A model generated the notes under the pieces. It was not told where the DNA came from. It did not search any database and saw only the letters and a program-made list of their open reading frames with translations. From contig CBFGUG010000024.1 of NCBI GenBank assembly GCA_965651905.1, forward strand, positions 35,743 to 99,742: 64,000 nt of DNA, given 5' to 3'. Position 1 is the stretch's first letter. Every line of letters begins with the position of its first letter. The translations under genes and the position numbers were made by a program. The DNA is from SZUA-265 sp965651905. Its GTDB lineage: Bacteria > Myxococcota_A > Polyangia > Polyangiales > Polyangiaceae. Positions 19,013 to 28,336 of the stretch are shown here, piece after piece.

Positions 19013-19750
19013 GTGCGCATCGTCGAAACCGCCTGTTTGCTTCTGATCGGCACCGAGCTCTTGAGCGGCAAGACGCATGACGCCAACTTGCATCCTCTCG
19101 CCACCACGTTGCGCTCGCTGGGGATCACGCTGCGCAGAGTGGTAGTCGTCCCCGACGAGACCGACGTGCTGGTGGCGGAGCTGCGCGAGGCGAAAGCCCA
19201 CTACGACCTGGTGATCACGAGTGGAGGTGTCGGACCAACCCACGACGACGTGACCATCGACGCGGTGGCCCGAGCCTTCGACGTCCCGACGGAGTCGGAT
19301 GAGAAACTCGAAGCACTCTTGCGACGGGTTTACGGTCAGCGGCTGACGGACGCACACTTGCGCATGGCGCGTGTTCCGCGAGGTGCGAGGCTCGAGTTGA
19401 GCGAACAAGTCACCTGGCCAACGGTCGTGCTGGACAACGTGTGGATCCTACCTGGCGTGCCCGAATTGTTCCGCGCCAAACTCGTTGCCCTGCGCGAGAA
19501 CGTTCGTGGGCCGGTCACCTTTCACACGCGGTCCATCTACACCAAGCTCGACGAGGGGTACCTCAAGCCGATCCTCGACGCGGTGGTGGAGACGCATCCC
19601 GACGTGGAGGTGGGCTCGTACCCGAAGTGGTTCGATCCGAGCTATTCCACCAAAGTAACGCTCGATAGCCCCAGCGAGCAGCATGTGGAAGCCGCCTTGG
19701 TACTCCTGCTCGCGGCATTGCCCGAGGGCGAGCCGCAACGCATGGACTGA
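19013..19750 (+). CDS. CinA-like molybdopterin-binding-domain protein
   Basis: 245 aa from GTG 19013, 6 nt after xseB. The MoaB/Mog-type fold is marked by LLIGTELLSGKTHDAN near the N-terminus and TSGGVGPTHDDVT at about residues 69-81, the signatures of CinA N-terminal domains and of FAD-synthase-type homologues. The C-terminal nicotinamide-deamidase domain of full-length CinA is absent. Likely an ADP-ribose, FAD or nucleotide pyrophosphatase-type activity, but the substrate is uncertain. Confidence 0.88.
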   Translation: MRIVETACLLLIGTELLSGKTHDANLHPLATTLRSLGITLRRVVVVPDETDVLVAELREAKAHYDLVITSGGVGPTHDDVTIDAVARAFDVPTESDEKLEALLRRVYGQRLTDAHLRMARVPRGARLELSEQVTWPTVVLDNVWILPGVPELFRAKLVALRENVRGPVTFHTRSIYTKLDEGYLKPILDAVVETHPDVEVGSYPKWFDPSYSTKVTLDSPSEQHVEAALVLLLAALPEGEPQRMD

Positions 19751-19752
19751 GC

Positions 19753-19778
19753 TCCCGTCGGGCCCCCACGAGACGGGA
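19753..19778 (+). terminator. hairpin after CinA-like gene
   Basis: A perfect 7-bp stem (TCCCGTC and GACGGGA) with a 12-nt loop begins 2 nt after the stop codon. No T-run follows, so termination is only possible. Confidence 0.3.
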
Positions 19779-19898
19779 CTGCGAAGCGACCCCGCGTGGC
19801 CAATGCGGCCGCCGCCAGGCCAAAGTGACGACGGCCACTTCGCAACGAGGTAGAAACCGCGTGATCGTCTTCGGCACGGTCTGTGCTCACTCGCGTGC

Positions 19899-20513
19899 AT
19901 GCAAATTTCGGAAGTGGGGGAACTCGAACTCTTGCGTCGGTTGTTGGGTAGACGAACGCGGGATGACCCCGCGACGGCTCTGCTGCATTGGGCGGGTTCG
20001 CTCGATCGTTTGTTGCAGGCCGACGCCCAGGTGTTGGCGGCGCTGCCCGGCGTGGGGCACGCCACTCTGGCTCGGCTCTTGGCCGCGCGGGAACTGTGTC
20101 GCCGCGGCGCAGCATTGGAGCACACTCCGACGCGCATCATCTCGGAGGACGACGTGATGCGCTGGGCGGCCCCGCGCCTCCTGCCACTCAATCACGAAGA
20201 GCTGTGGGTCCTGAGCCTGGACGCCAGAAACGGCCTGCGCGCGGCGGACCGCGTGGCCCAGGGAGGTATCGCTGGTTGTGCGGTCACCCCCGCGGACGCG
20301 CTCAGGCCAGCCGTTCGCAATGCGGCCGCAGCGGTGGTGGTGGTGCACAACCACCCGAGCGGAGATCCCACGCCGAGCCATCAAGACCTGCTGATGACAC
20401 GTCAACTGGCCCAGGCTTGCGATGTGCTCGGCGTCGCGCTCCTGGATCATGTCGTCGTGGCCAAAGCGGGCTGCACTTCGATAGCAACGCTGGGAGAACT
20501 GGACGCAGCCTGA
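19899..20513 (+). CDS. radC: RadC family JAB/MPN domain protein
   Basis: 204 aa. An N-terminal helix-hairpin-helix (LAALPGVGHATLARLLAA, about residues 47-64) is followed by the RadC JAMM-type core with HNHPSGDPTPSHQD (His-x-His and Asp metal ligands) and a closing DHVVVAK. The overall order matches RadC/YicR. Despite its name, a DNA repair function for RadC is not established. It follows the CinA-like gene after a 148-nt gap. Confidence 0.93.
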   Translation: MQISEVGELELLRRLLGRRTRDDPATALLHWAGSLDRLLQADAQVLAALPGVGHATLARLLAARELCRRGAALEHTPTRIISEDDVMRWAAPRLLPLNHEELWVLSLDARNGLRAADRVAQGGIAGCAVTPADALRPAVRNAAAAVVVVHNHPSGDPTPSHQDLLMTRQLAQACDVLGVALLDHVVVAKAGCTSIATLGELDAA

Positions 20514-20640
20514 GAGACGCCTGCGCCGTCGACTGTACGGAGCTTCAATTTAGTAGTGCAAGCACCTACCCCGAGCGGCGTGACGTTCAGCTGCAGAAAC
20601 CTGTTCGCCAGCCCACGGAGGCTTGGGTATCCTGCGGGCG

Positions 20641-22080
20641 ATGGATACCGCGATCCTGAACTCAGCTGCAGTCACTGACGTCGGTAGGCAGCGCGACCAC
20701 AACGAGGACAACTACCTGATCAACGAATCGATCGGGCTGTTCGTGGTGTGCGACGGCATGGGGGGTCACGCGGCAGGTGAGGTCGCCAGCGCGATCGCCG
20801 TGCAGACCATCGAAGCGGAAATCCGCGGAGAAGAAGACATTCTTCAGGACTACGTTGCGGGTAAACAAGGCGCCGCGCGGGTGAGCAAGCGCGAGATCAT
20901 GAACGTGCTCGAATTCGCGGCCAATCGAGCCTCGCGCCGAGTTCACGAAGCTGCCCAAGCAGATACGACCAAGCGCGGCATGGGCACTACGCTGGTCGCT
21001 GTGATGATCCTGGGCGCCCAGGCGTTCATCATTCACGTGGGGGACAGTCGTCTGTACCTGCTCCGTTCAGGAAAGCTCGAACAGCTCACCGACGATCACA
21101 ACGTCTACAACGAACTCATCAAACGCAAGAAGCTGACTCGCGAACAAGTCACGCAACTGGCGCCCAAGAACGCCATCACCCGCGCGATCGGCGTTTACGA
21201 GAGCTGTGAACCCGAGTGCCTGGTGATGGACATTGCGCAAGGTGACCGCTTCTTGCTTTGCACTGATGGACTCAGTGAGTACTTCGAAGCACCGCACAGC
21301 AGCAGCGGCGAACTGGGGCAGGTCTTGGGTGCGGGCACACCCGAAGAAGTCGTACGTAGGCTGGTCGACACCGCAAACGATCGAGGCGGCAAGGACAACA
21401 TCACTGCGCTGGTAGTGGAGATAGGTAACTCGGGCGCTCACGATCAGGAGCGATTGCGACGCCTCGAACATCAAAAGCAGGTGCTGTCGCGGGTTCCGCT
21501 GTTTGCGCACCTCGATGATCGGGAGCTACGCCGCGTGTTGCAGGTGATGGAAACCATCTCGTTCGCCGACGGCGAGCGCATCATCACCGAGAGTGAACGG
21601 GGTGAAAGCCTCTACATCGTGTTGTCGGGGACCGTTCGCGTCGTGCGCGGCGAAGCCACGGTGAAGAACCTCGTGGAAGGTGAGCACTTCGGCGAGATGG
21701 CACTGATCCGCAATCAGCCGCGGTCGGCCAGCGTCATCTCCAGCGGCGCAAGCGAGATGCTGGTGATGCATCGCACGGAGTTTTTCGACATCTTGCGCAG
21801 TCAACCTCGCGTCGCGGTCAAGCTGCTGTGGCAGTTCACGGGCGTGCTCGCAGACCGCCTGGCCGAGACCACTCGAGACCTGGGTCAGGCTCGTGTCGAG
21901 CTCGCTGCCGAGATCGAACCTGAAGACATCACCGAGGAACTGTTCATGGTGGACGTCGTGGACGTCGTGGACGAGGGCGAGGTCGGGCTCGACCCTACCG
22001 CTTCGGGTGACGAAGACGACGATGAGGTCGACGATGATCGACTCACCAACAAGCTGCCGCCGCGTCCCGACGCTGACTGA
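20641..22080 (+). CDS. PP2C-type Ser/Thr phosphatase fused to cNMP-binding domain
   Basis: 479 aa from ATG 20641; an upstream TTG at 20623 abuts a GGAGG motif and is less likely. The PP2C core (about residues 10-255) has all metal-binding motifs: RDHNEDNY, CDGMGGHAAGE (Asp38), GMGTTLVA, HVGDSRLYLLR, CTDGLSEY and GGKDNITALVVE. A cNMP domain occupies about residues 280-400, with an intact phosphate-binding cassette FGEMALIRNQPRSASV. The tail is strongly acidic. It should remove phosphate from Ser/Thr residues made by Hanks-type kinases, such as the one at 40050, under control of a cyclic nucleotide. That pairing is inference. Confidence 0.93.
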   Translation: MDTAILNSAAVTDVGRQRDHNEDNYLINESIGLFVVCDGMGGHAAGEVASAIAVQTIEAEIRGEEDILQDYVAGKQGAARVSKREIMNVLEFAANRASRRVHEAAQADTTKRGMGTTLVAVMILGAQAFIIHVGDSRLYLLRSGKLEQLTDDHNVYNELIKRKKLTREQVTQLAPKNAITRAIGVYESCEPECLVMDIAQGDRFLLCTDGLSEYFEAPHSSSGELGQVLGAGTPEEVVRRLVDTANDRGGKDNITALVVEIGNSGAHDQERLRRLEHQKQVLSRVPLFAHLDDRELRRVLQVMETISFADGERIITESERGESLYIVLSGTVRVVRGEATVKNLVEGEHFGEMALIRNQPRSASVISSGASEMLVMHRTEFFDILRSQPRVAVKLLWQFTGVLADRLAETTRDLGQARVELAAEIEPEDITEELFMVDVVDVVDEGEVGLDPTASGDEDDDEVDDDRLTNKLPPRPDAD

Positions 22081-22427
22081 GCGCAGAGGGACCGCGATCG
22101 CGGCAGCGAACGACTTGCAAATAGTTGAAAACCACCGAGTGTTCGCCAGGCACTAGGCGACGACCTGCGTCCCTACTCGCGCCCTCGGCGCTCGCCCCCG
22201 GACAGCCCACGTCGACGAAAACCGAGCGACGAACGCTTAACCTTCGCCCCCCGCTGAGGGTCGAGTTCCGTTGCAGTTTCGCGCCAGTATAGGTTAGCGT
22301 CCGAGGGCGGCTCGGTCGTACCTCAGGTCTGCTTCAATCCCCTGTGTGGGGTCCCTGGCGCGGGGTCTCTGGTACGCGGTCCCTGATACGGGCCTCAGAG
22401 TAGCTCGATTTCGAACGGCAGTTGACG
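22081..22427. other. 347-nt intergenic region with short tandem repeats
   Basis: No gene or RNA recognised. It contains three imperfect 14-bp tandem copies at 22348-22389, listed separately, shortly before the beta-barrel gene. No convincing -35/-10 pair was found. Confidence 0.4.
22348..22389. repeat. three imperfect 14-bp direct repeats
   Basis: Consecutive units GGGGTCCCTGGCGC, GGGGTCTCTGGTAC and GCGGTCCCTGATAC share the core GGTCnCTGnnnC. They end 38 nt before the ATG of the barrel protein gene and could be a regulator-binding array or a simple slippage product. Confidence 0.6.
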
Positions 22428-23966
22428 ATGGCAGACGACAACCGATGGATGAGTGAGCCCTGGTGCCGCAACCGAGCGCTCGCGTCGTTCGCCACGAGTT
22501 GTGCTGTTCTCGTCTCGACTTGGGCACCGTGTGCGTCGGCCGAAGAGCCGCGCAAAGTGGGCGAACCTAACGTTCTTCGCGAACCCGCAGAGATCGTGTC
22601 GGTCGTCGACGCGTTCGACGACCAAGACGAGTTCGACCTTCACATCAGCATCGCTTTCCAACAAAGTTGGAAGACCTCGGAGATAACCCGAGAGACCTAC
22701 TTGACGGAGGCGGAGTTCTCCAGCGGCGGATACACGGCCAGCACGCTCAACGTAGCGAAGTACACCGAAGCTACGACTCGTCTACTCCCACGTATCGACG
22801 CAGGCATTTACAAGGACCTAGCGCTCTTTTTACGCCTTCCCATCATCTTGTCGAACGATCGCCAACTCGTGGGGTTGGACGGTAGCGAGTCTCGACAGGC
22901 GATCGCGTTGCAGGGCTTTCCAGGAGAGACGCTGTTCAGCCTGCCCTTCGACTCGCCGACACGAAGTGGTATCGAGTACCTGGCCGCAGGCCTCGAGCTA
23001 GGGCTGATGAATCAGTGGCGAGACGCCACCAAGCCGAGTTGGACCGTGGGCGTGGAGGGGCGCTTCAACGTCAGTGAGCCGATGCATGCGTGTAACGACT
23101 CTCCGTCGGCTGGCGAGGTCTCGTGCGCGGACCCGTCCGACGTAGATCGAGACGGCACCCCGAGCGAGTCACGTTTCGAGGGCGATAACTTTTCGGGGCA
23201 ACGAGACCCAGGCGTATCGCGAGGAACGACTGGTTTGGCTTTCTACACCTACATGTCCAAACGCATCGGCTACATCGAGCCGTACGCTGGCATCGAGGGT
23301 TTGTTCGAGTTTCAGACAGCCAATAGCGACTTCGGAATCACCGACGTCGAAGGCGCCTTGGTCAATCACCCTCCCTTTCAGGGGACGCTGGTCATGGGCC
23401 TCGCCGTGATGCCGTGGCAGCAACTCGATACGTTCCAACGAGTGGAGCTCGACTTTCGCTTCTCGGGTACGTATCGCTCCGAAGGACGCGACTACTCCGA
23501 GTTGTTCGATGCCCTGGGCAGCAGTAGCGCCACGTCGATGCGCGAGCCGCGGTACTCCCACTACGAAGCCAACACGGGCCCAGATTCAGATGACGTACCC
23601 TCCGTCGTGGATGAACAGTCATCCAAGATTTACATGACCGGCATCACTGACGTGCAACCGCACGGCATCTACACGCTGAGCACTCAAGCGACTTGGATGG
23701 CCAGTGAGATGCTGAAGTTCACGCTGGGCGGCGCGTACACCTTCGTGCAAGGACACCTCATCACCTACGATCAACCCTGCAACCCGGATATCAAGGGGGA
23801 CATCGGTCGAGCGGGCCCATGCCGAAACGCTGGAGGGAGCACGCTGACGCCCACAGGTATCCCCAACGCCAACTATCGCGAAGTCATCAACACGCCGGGG
23901 CGTCGCTTTCGTGTGAACTCGTCCTTCGGTATCGATGCTTGGCTCGGCGCGACTGTGATGTTTTGA
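22428..23966 (+). CDS. outer-membrane beta-barrel protein, unknown
   Basis: 512 aa from ATG 22428 (ATG 22449 is an alternative). The signal peptide is ALASFATSCAVLVSTWAPC...ASAEE. The mature protein is rich in alternating amphipathic strands (FDLHISIAFQQSW, IDAGIYKDLALFLRLPII, WTVGVEGRFNV, LEFTLGG-like segments) and ends in a C-terminal Phe (WLGATVMF), the usual BAM recognition residue. A Cys/Asp-rich loop (CNDSPSAGEVSCADPSDVD) resembles a surface-exposed calcium-type loop. It starts a three-gene unit with the Pro-rich protein and the pseudouridine synthase. Function unknown. Confidence 0.75.
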   Translation: MADDNRWMSEPWCRNRALASFATSCAVLVSTWAPCASAEEPRKVGEPNVLREPAEIVSVVDAFDDQDEFDLHISIAFQQSWKTSEITRETYLTEAEFSSGGYTASTLNVAKYTEATTRLLPRIDAGIYKDLALFLRLPIILSNDRQLVGLDGSESRQAIALQGFPGETLFSLPFDSPTRSGIEYLAAGLELGLMNQWRDATKPSWTVGVEGRFNVSEPMHACNDSPSAGEVSCADPSDVDRDGTPSESRFEGDNFSGQRDPGVSRGTTGLAFYTYMSKRIGYIEPYAGIEGLFEFQTANSDFGITDVEGALVNHPPFQGTLVMGLAVMPWQQLDTFQRVELDFRFSGTYRSEGRDYSELFDALGSSSATSMREPRYSHYEANTGPDSDDVPSVVDEQSSKIYMTGITDVQPHGIYTLSTQATWMASEMLKFTLGGAYTFVQGHLITYDQPCNPDIKGDIGRAGPCRNAGGSTLTPTGIPNANYREVINTPGRRFRVNSSFGIDAWLGATVMF

Positions 23967-23979
23967 GGCGAGCTGCGGC

Positions 23980-25623
23980 ATGCCCAGCACGACGCTCCGC
24001 AAGAACCAGCTGCTCGTCTGGCCCTCGGCCTGGCGCGGCGCGCAGTCCACCTCGATTGGCAGCCCCGCGTCCAGGCGGAGCAGCACCTTGGCGATGATAG
24101 CGACGCTACTCCTTGCGTCCAATCTGGCGGCGCAAGTCCAGCAACCCACTGGACTTGAACGCCCCACAGAGGAGAAACCAGCCTCGGCGACGGAACCGCC
24201 GCCCGTGCCACCGCAAACCGCTCCCTCCGACGCCTCCCCGGCCCCTGAGCTTCCTGCACCTCGACGCCCCGCACCCAGCTCTGACCCAGTCGAGCCGAAG
24301 CAGACCGACGTCCCAGGTGCGGGCACAGGGACCGAGACCGAGGCCACCACGGAGGCTCCGCCTGTGACTACCGAAGTCGACGAAGCAGGGCCTGAGAAGC
24401 GCTCCACGTCGAGCCGAGAGATGCGGCGCCTTCGACGTCAGACTCATCGCGCGCTGAGTGACGGCGCCGAAGACTTCGGCCTCACCCCAGTTCTGACCAC
24501 GGTCACGGCGTTGGGTGAAGTCGATGAACAGACGCTCGTCAAGCGTGCCGAAGCGGGATGGGTGTTGGCCGCCGAGCTAGCGCGTTCGAATGGCCAGCTG
24601 ACGCTGCGTCTGCTCGCGTGCCCTCCAGCAGAGGGCATTCTTCGAGTCAAACGTGTCACCGTCGACGAGTCTCAGATCCAGCTCAGCGTCGTGCGATTCC
24701 TTCGTGACGTACTGCGCTCACTGCACGCGAAAGGCGAATCGAGCAAGGCTCGGGACTCCAAACCCGATGAGCAAGAGGCGCTACCCTCTCCCTCGACGGA
24801 TGGTCGTGCGTACCTGGCCGTAACAGGCGCACTCGTGGGTGGATACGTCGGGTTTGCGATGGAACACATCGCGGGGTCGAGTGACGCACGCCTGACCTAC
24901 CCGTTGATGACCCTCGGCGCAGGCATCGGAGTCGGCGCCTCACTGATCGCGGCCGAGGAGTGGCACGTCTCCACGCCAGAAGCCGTTTACTTGTCGGGGA
25001 CAACTCTGTGGTCGACCGCCGCAGCCCTGCTGATGACTGACGGCACGGCCATGGGGGACGCAAGTCGCACTCCGACCCGGCGGCACGCCTACGGGCTGCT
25101 GGGCACTGCGAGTGGTTTGAGCTTGGGAACTCTCGCGATTAGCGTCGCGGAGATCGATCAGGGCGGCGCGTTGCTGGTTCACTCGGGCGCAGTGTACGGC
25201 GGCTTGTTCGGCGTCCTCACCCAACGCTTGATCGAAGCCGAAATAGACGAACGTCCGACGCTCGGGCTGGGAGCTGGGCTAGGCGCGGGCACCGTGGTCG
25301 CAGGGGTGCTCGCCACGCAGCTGACCGGACTCCCTCCTGACCGTTTGGTTTACGTCGACTTGAGTGCTTTCCTCGGGGGACTGACGGGCGCTGCTGTCGC
25401 CACCCCGGTCATCGTGGGCAATGAGGTCACCGAGACGGAAACCCGGATCTGGTTTGGAAGCATTTTGCTCGGCACCCTGGCTGGCGCTGGACTCGGATAC
25501 ATCATCACCGAGCCAACCTCCACGTCCTCGGGTGTGCGCGTTCAACCAACCATCACGCAACTCGCCCCGCCCGTCGAAGGCGGGCAGCCTGGTTGGAGTC
25601 TGGGCCTCGCGGGCACGTGGTGA
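23980..25623 (+). CDS. Pro-rich protein with hydrophobic Gly-rich repeats, unknown
   Basis: 547 aa from ATG 23980, 13 nt after the barrel gene; ATG 24094 is an alternative start right at the hydrophobic signal (MIATLLLASNLAAQ). A Pro/Ala/Thr/Glu-rich spacer (about residues 55-145) is followed by a mixed alpha/beta domain (150-255) resembling the part of secreted proteins that sense or sum kinase-like inputs. The second half (280-510) has eight or more Gly/Ala-rich hydrophobic segments such as TGALVGGYVGFAM and LGAGLGAGTVVAGVLATQL. The hydrophobic half could be inner-membrane. No family recognised. Confidence 0.65.
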   Translation: MPSTTLRKNQLLVWPSAWRGAQSTSIGSPASRRSSTLAMIATLLLASNLAAQVQQPTGLERPTEEKPASATEPPPVPPQTAPSDASPAPELPAPRRPAPSSDPVEPKQTDVPGAGTGTETEATTEAPPVTTEVDEAGPEKRSTSSREMRRLRRQTHRALSDGAEDFGLTPVLTTVTALGEVDEQTLVKRAEAGWVLAAELARSNGQLTLRLLACPPAEGILRVKRVTVDESQIQLSVVRFLRDVLRSLHAKGESSKARDSKPDEQEALPSPSTDGRAYLAVTGALVGGYVGFAMEHIAGSSDARLTYPLMTLGAGIGVGASLIAAEEWHVSTPEAVYLSGTTLWSTAAALLMTDGTAMGDASRTPTRRHAYGLLGTASGLSLGTLAISVAEIDQGGALLVHSGAVYGGLFGVLTQRLIEAEIDERPTLGLGAGLGAGTVVAGVLATQLTGLPPDRLVYVDLSAFLGGLTGAAVATPVIVGNEVTETETRIWFGSILLGTLAGAGLGYIITEPTSTSSGVRVQPTITQLAPPVEGGQPGWSLGLAGTW

Positions 25624-26540
25624 AGCCTGTCGAGTTCGTCGTCGACGGGCGCGAAGCGGGCGAACGAGCCGACAAGATCGTCGGCTCGCGGCTACATGCT
25701 GCCTCACGCACGCAGGTCCGTGAGGCGTTCGAGCAGGGACTCGTTCGCGTAAACGGACGCATCGCTCGCAAGGGTCAATCCCTGAGCGGTGGCGACAGTG
25801 TGACCGTATGTTCACCTGAAACCACGCACAACGCAGTCGCCCGCCCCCCTCTGGACATCGCTTACGAGGACGCCGCGGTCGTCGTGTTGTGTAAACCCGC
25901 GGGTCAACCCAGCGCGCCTCGCTTCGACACAGACTCCGAGTCGGTTGCCAGTGCCCTGCTCGAAGCCTATCCCGAAATGCGCGGGATCGGTCACACCCCA
26001 GGCCACGCCGGGTTGCTCAGTCGTCTCGACACGGACACCTCAGGATTGCTGCTCGCGGCACGTAACGCCGCAGCCTTCGAGCAGATCCGAGAGGGCATGA
26101 CGGATGAGCAGCCCGGACTTCGCAAGGGTTATCTCGCCGTGGTCGCTGAGGCGTGCGACCTCGCCCCCCGCCTCGTCGAGACACGAATCGGCGCGCAAAA
26201 GCACCACCGCAACAAGGTAACCGTGTCTGGAGACACGCGGGGTCGCAGCCGTACAGCGCGCACTCGGATCGTCAGCGTTCTCCCTGCGCGCGGCTTCAGC
26301 GTCGTCGAGTTGGAGGTCGTCCGCGCCTATCGTCACCAGGTGCGCGCTCACCTGGCGCACTTCGGCTGGCCATTGATAGGGGACGTGTTGTACGGGGGTC
26401 CCGCTCACCCACGGCTCGCGCGGCACGCGCTACACGCTCACCGCATCGCTTGGGCAGGCAGCGACGACGTACCGAGTTTCGTCGTGGAGCGCGGTCTTCC
26501 CGACGACCTCTTGGCGCTGTTGGGAGAACCACTGCGCTGA
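25620..26540 (+). CDS. RluA-family 23S rRNA pseudouridine synthase
   Basis: 306 aa from GTG 25620, overlapping the preceding stop as GTGA. An N-terminal S4 RNA-binding domain (VNGRIARKGQSLSGGDSV) precedes the synthase domain, whose catalytic Asp lies in LLSRLDTDTSGLLL (equivalent to HRLDxxTSG). AYRHQVRAHLAHFGWPLIGD is the second signature. It isomerises uridine in large rRNA or tRNA; target position cannot be assigned. Its last 103 nt are antisense to the end of the convergent gene 26438-28285. Confidence 0.93.
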   Translation: MKPVEFVVDGREAGERADKIVGSRLHAASRTQVREAFEQGLVRVNGRIARKGQSLSGGDSVTVCSPETTHNAVARPPLDIAYEDAAVVVLCKPAGQPSAPRFDTDSESVASALLEAYPEMRGIGHTPGHAGLLSRLDTDTSGLLLAARNAAAFEQIREGMTDEQPGLRKGYLAVVAEACDLAPRLVETRIGAQKHHRNKVTVSGDTRGRSRTARTRIVSVLPARGFSVVELEVVRAYRHQVRAHLAHFGWPLIGDVLYGGPAHPRLARHALHAHRIAWAGSDDVPSFVVERGLPDDLLALLGEPLR

Positions 26541-28285
26541 CGTCCGCGGCGCTCTTTGCTTTGGTACTTTTCGTTCAGGCGCTCGACCAGCCCGACGATC
26601 GTCTCCACGCACGAGGTCAGCAGCGGTAACGCGGGACGAATCACCGCGACACGCTCGTCGACATCGCGCCCGCGACTCCAATGCGCGTCGCGCGGTAGCG
26701 CCAAGTGCGCGGGCGAACCTTCTCGCACCCGAACGACGATGGCAGGCACCAAGAGCCGCTTGAGCGTCGTGTCCAAAAACCCCAGACCCACCTCGAACGA
26801 ATTGAGCCCTGGAATCACGCCCTCCCACTGAAGGCGCACGCGAAGTTCGTCAGGCAGCTCCGCATCCCGCGCGTAGCGACCACACGCGACCACGCTCAGG
26901 TGACGCCGTCGCCCGAGGCGCTTCGTCAACTTCACCAGAAAGCTCTGTTGTTCTTCCAGCAGCGAACGGTGATTGAGCGACCCGACAGTGAAGAACAGCG
27001 GCACCAAGACCGTGCTGTAAACTAGGGTCATGGCGGAGTGGTAAGGCGAACTACCAATCAAGCGCAGCCCCACGACCGCAAACCCGACGAGAAGGACGAG
27101 GAACAACGAAAGCCCTTTGACGCCCGACGCGTCCAACCATAGTCCACGTGGTGCCCCCTGAACGCTGGGCAGCTCCAACTCGTCGAGGTCGACCGACCGC
27201 CAGCGCCCCGGCCCCTTGGGTTCGACTAGCGGGCGTCGCGACTGCTGCAACATTAGCAGCATCGCCATCAGCAACGACACGCCAGCCAGCGTCGCACTCT
27301 CAGTGACCATCGCGAACCAGAAGCTCGCAGACAAGGAAACGAAAAGTGCCAGGTAATGCACGCGAAGCTTCGTCGGCAATACGAACGTGGTCTTCGCCAG
27401 GCGCCTCTTGAGCGCCACGAACAGCGTGACGACGAGACTGGTCAGTGCCATGGCCAAAACGCTAACCCACGACGCGGCTCTGGTAGCAGCTGGTTGAGCT
27501 ACTTCGGCGTCGGCCTCCTCCCCCCGGCTCATGACCACACTCACAGGGGCCTCCAGGTTTCGGAACAGCTCGGCATCGACGCGGGCTTTCCATGTCACGC
27601 GCTCGTTCTTGGGAACGTGGGGGCGCGACAGTTGCAGACGGTCGAACTCGGCAGTGCGCTGCAGTTCACCAAGGAACACCCCCTCGCCCGTCGCGACGAT
27701 AGCGCTGGACTCTCCGATCACACTGTCAGCTAGGTGCGGAGGTGTCTCCGCGCGAGGGAGCACAAAAGTGGTTTGGAGTGAGTCTATCCCCTCGGTGAAT
27801 AGAGGCCCCGTCCAGCTGAGCTCGGCATGACCATCTACCGCGTGAATCAGTCCGCGCCCGAGGAGCTCGGTGCGATAGGTAAACGAAACGAGGTAGCTCC
27901 CCGTGCGCACGCCCTTTTTCGTGCTCAGCTCGAGGTGCAGCAGCTGGCCATCTCTCTCTGGCACGAGCAAGATCGGAGGACCCGCTGCTCGGCCGCTGAT
28001 TGCGCGGGTGATGGTTGCCTCCTGAACCATCTCGGCATCCTCGTCGACGCCGTTGATGGTCAGGCTCTTCAACGGCCCACCTCGAAGCCGCAACAGCAGT
28101 TGATGCGTGACCAGCGCGCTGCCGTCACGCTCGACCTGAACCTCGACGTTGTCAGCTTTGACCACGAGACTCACCCAAGCATGCGCCTGCGCGCTGAAAC
28201 AGCACGCGAACACGACAGTGGCGATAGCAACGAAAAAACGAGACGGGCAGGACACTACCCGAGCCGTTACCCTGCCCGAACCCAT
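26438..28285 (-). CDS. multi-pass membrane protein with exported N-terminal domain
   Basis: 615 aa. Signal peptide (FFVAIATVVFACCFSAQAHA) then an extracytoplasmic beta-rich domain of about 230 residues (VEVQVERDGSALVTHQLLLRL opens it). Membrane segments follow near residues 270-290, 303-320, 325-345, 385-405 and 415-435, then a C-terminal soluble part. The arrangement is reminiscent of DUF2207-type predicted membrane proteins but I cannot assign it with certainty. The final 34 residues are Ser/Arg-rich and encoded antisense to the pseudouridine synthase gene, which suggests extension past an ancestral stop codon. The GC3 pattern is like its neighbours. Confidence 0.7.
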   Translation of the reverse strand: MGSGRVTARVVSCPSRFFVAIATVVFACCFSAQAHAWVSLVVKADNVEVQVERDGSALVTHQLLLRLRGGPLKSLTINGVDEDAEMVQEATITRAISGRAAGPPILLVPERDGQLLHLELSTKKGVRTGSYLVSFTYRTELLGRGLIHAVDGHAELSWTGPLFTEGIDSLQTTFVLPRAETPPHLADSVIGESSAIVATGEGVFLGELQRTAEFDRLQLSRPHVPKNERVTWKARVDAELFRNLEAPVSVVMSRGEEADAEVAQPAATRAASWVSVLAMALTSLVVTLFVALKRRLAKTTFVLPTKLRVHYLALFVSLSASFWFAMVTESATLAGVSLLMAMLLMLQQSRRPLVEPKGPGRWRSVDLDELELPSVQGAPRGLWLDASGVKGLSLFLVLLVGFAVVGLRLIGSSPYHSAMTLVYSTVLVPLFFTVGSLNHRSLLEEQQSFLVKLTKRLGRRRHLSVVACGRYARDAELPDELRVRLQWEGVIPGLNSFEVGLGFLDTTLKRLLVPAIVVRVREGSPAHLALPRDAHWSRGRDVDERVAVIRPALPLLTSCVETIVGLVERLNEKYQSKERRGRQRSGSPNSAKRSSGRPRSTTKLGTSSLPAQAMR

Positions 28286-28336
28286 TCGGGCAAGATTCGC
28301 GCGTTCAGCACGCTCGACGCAGCTTGCAGCTGACCA

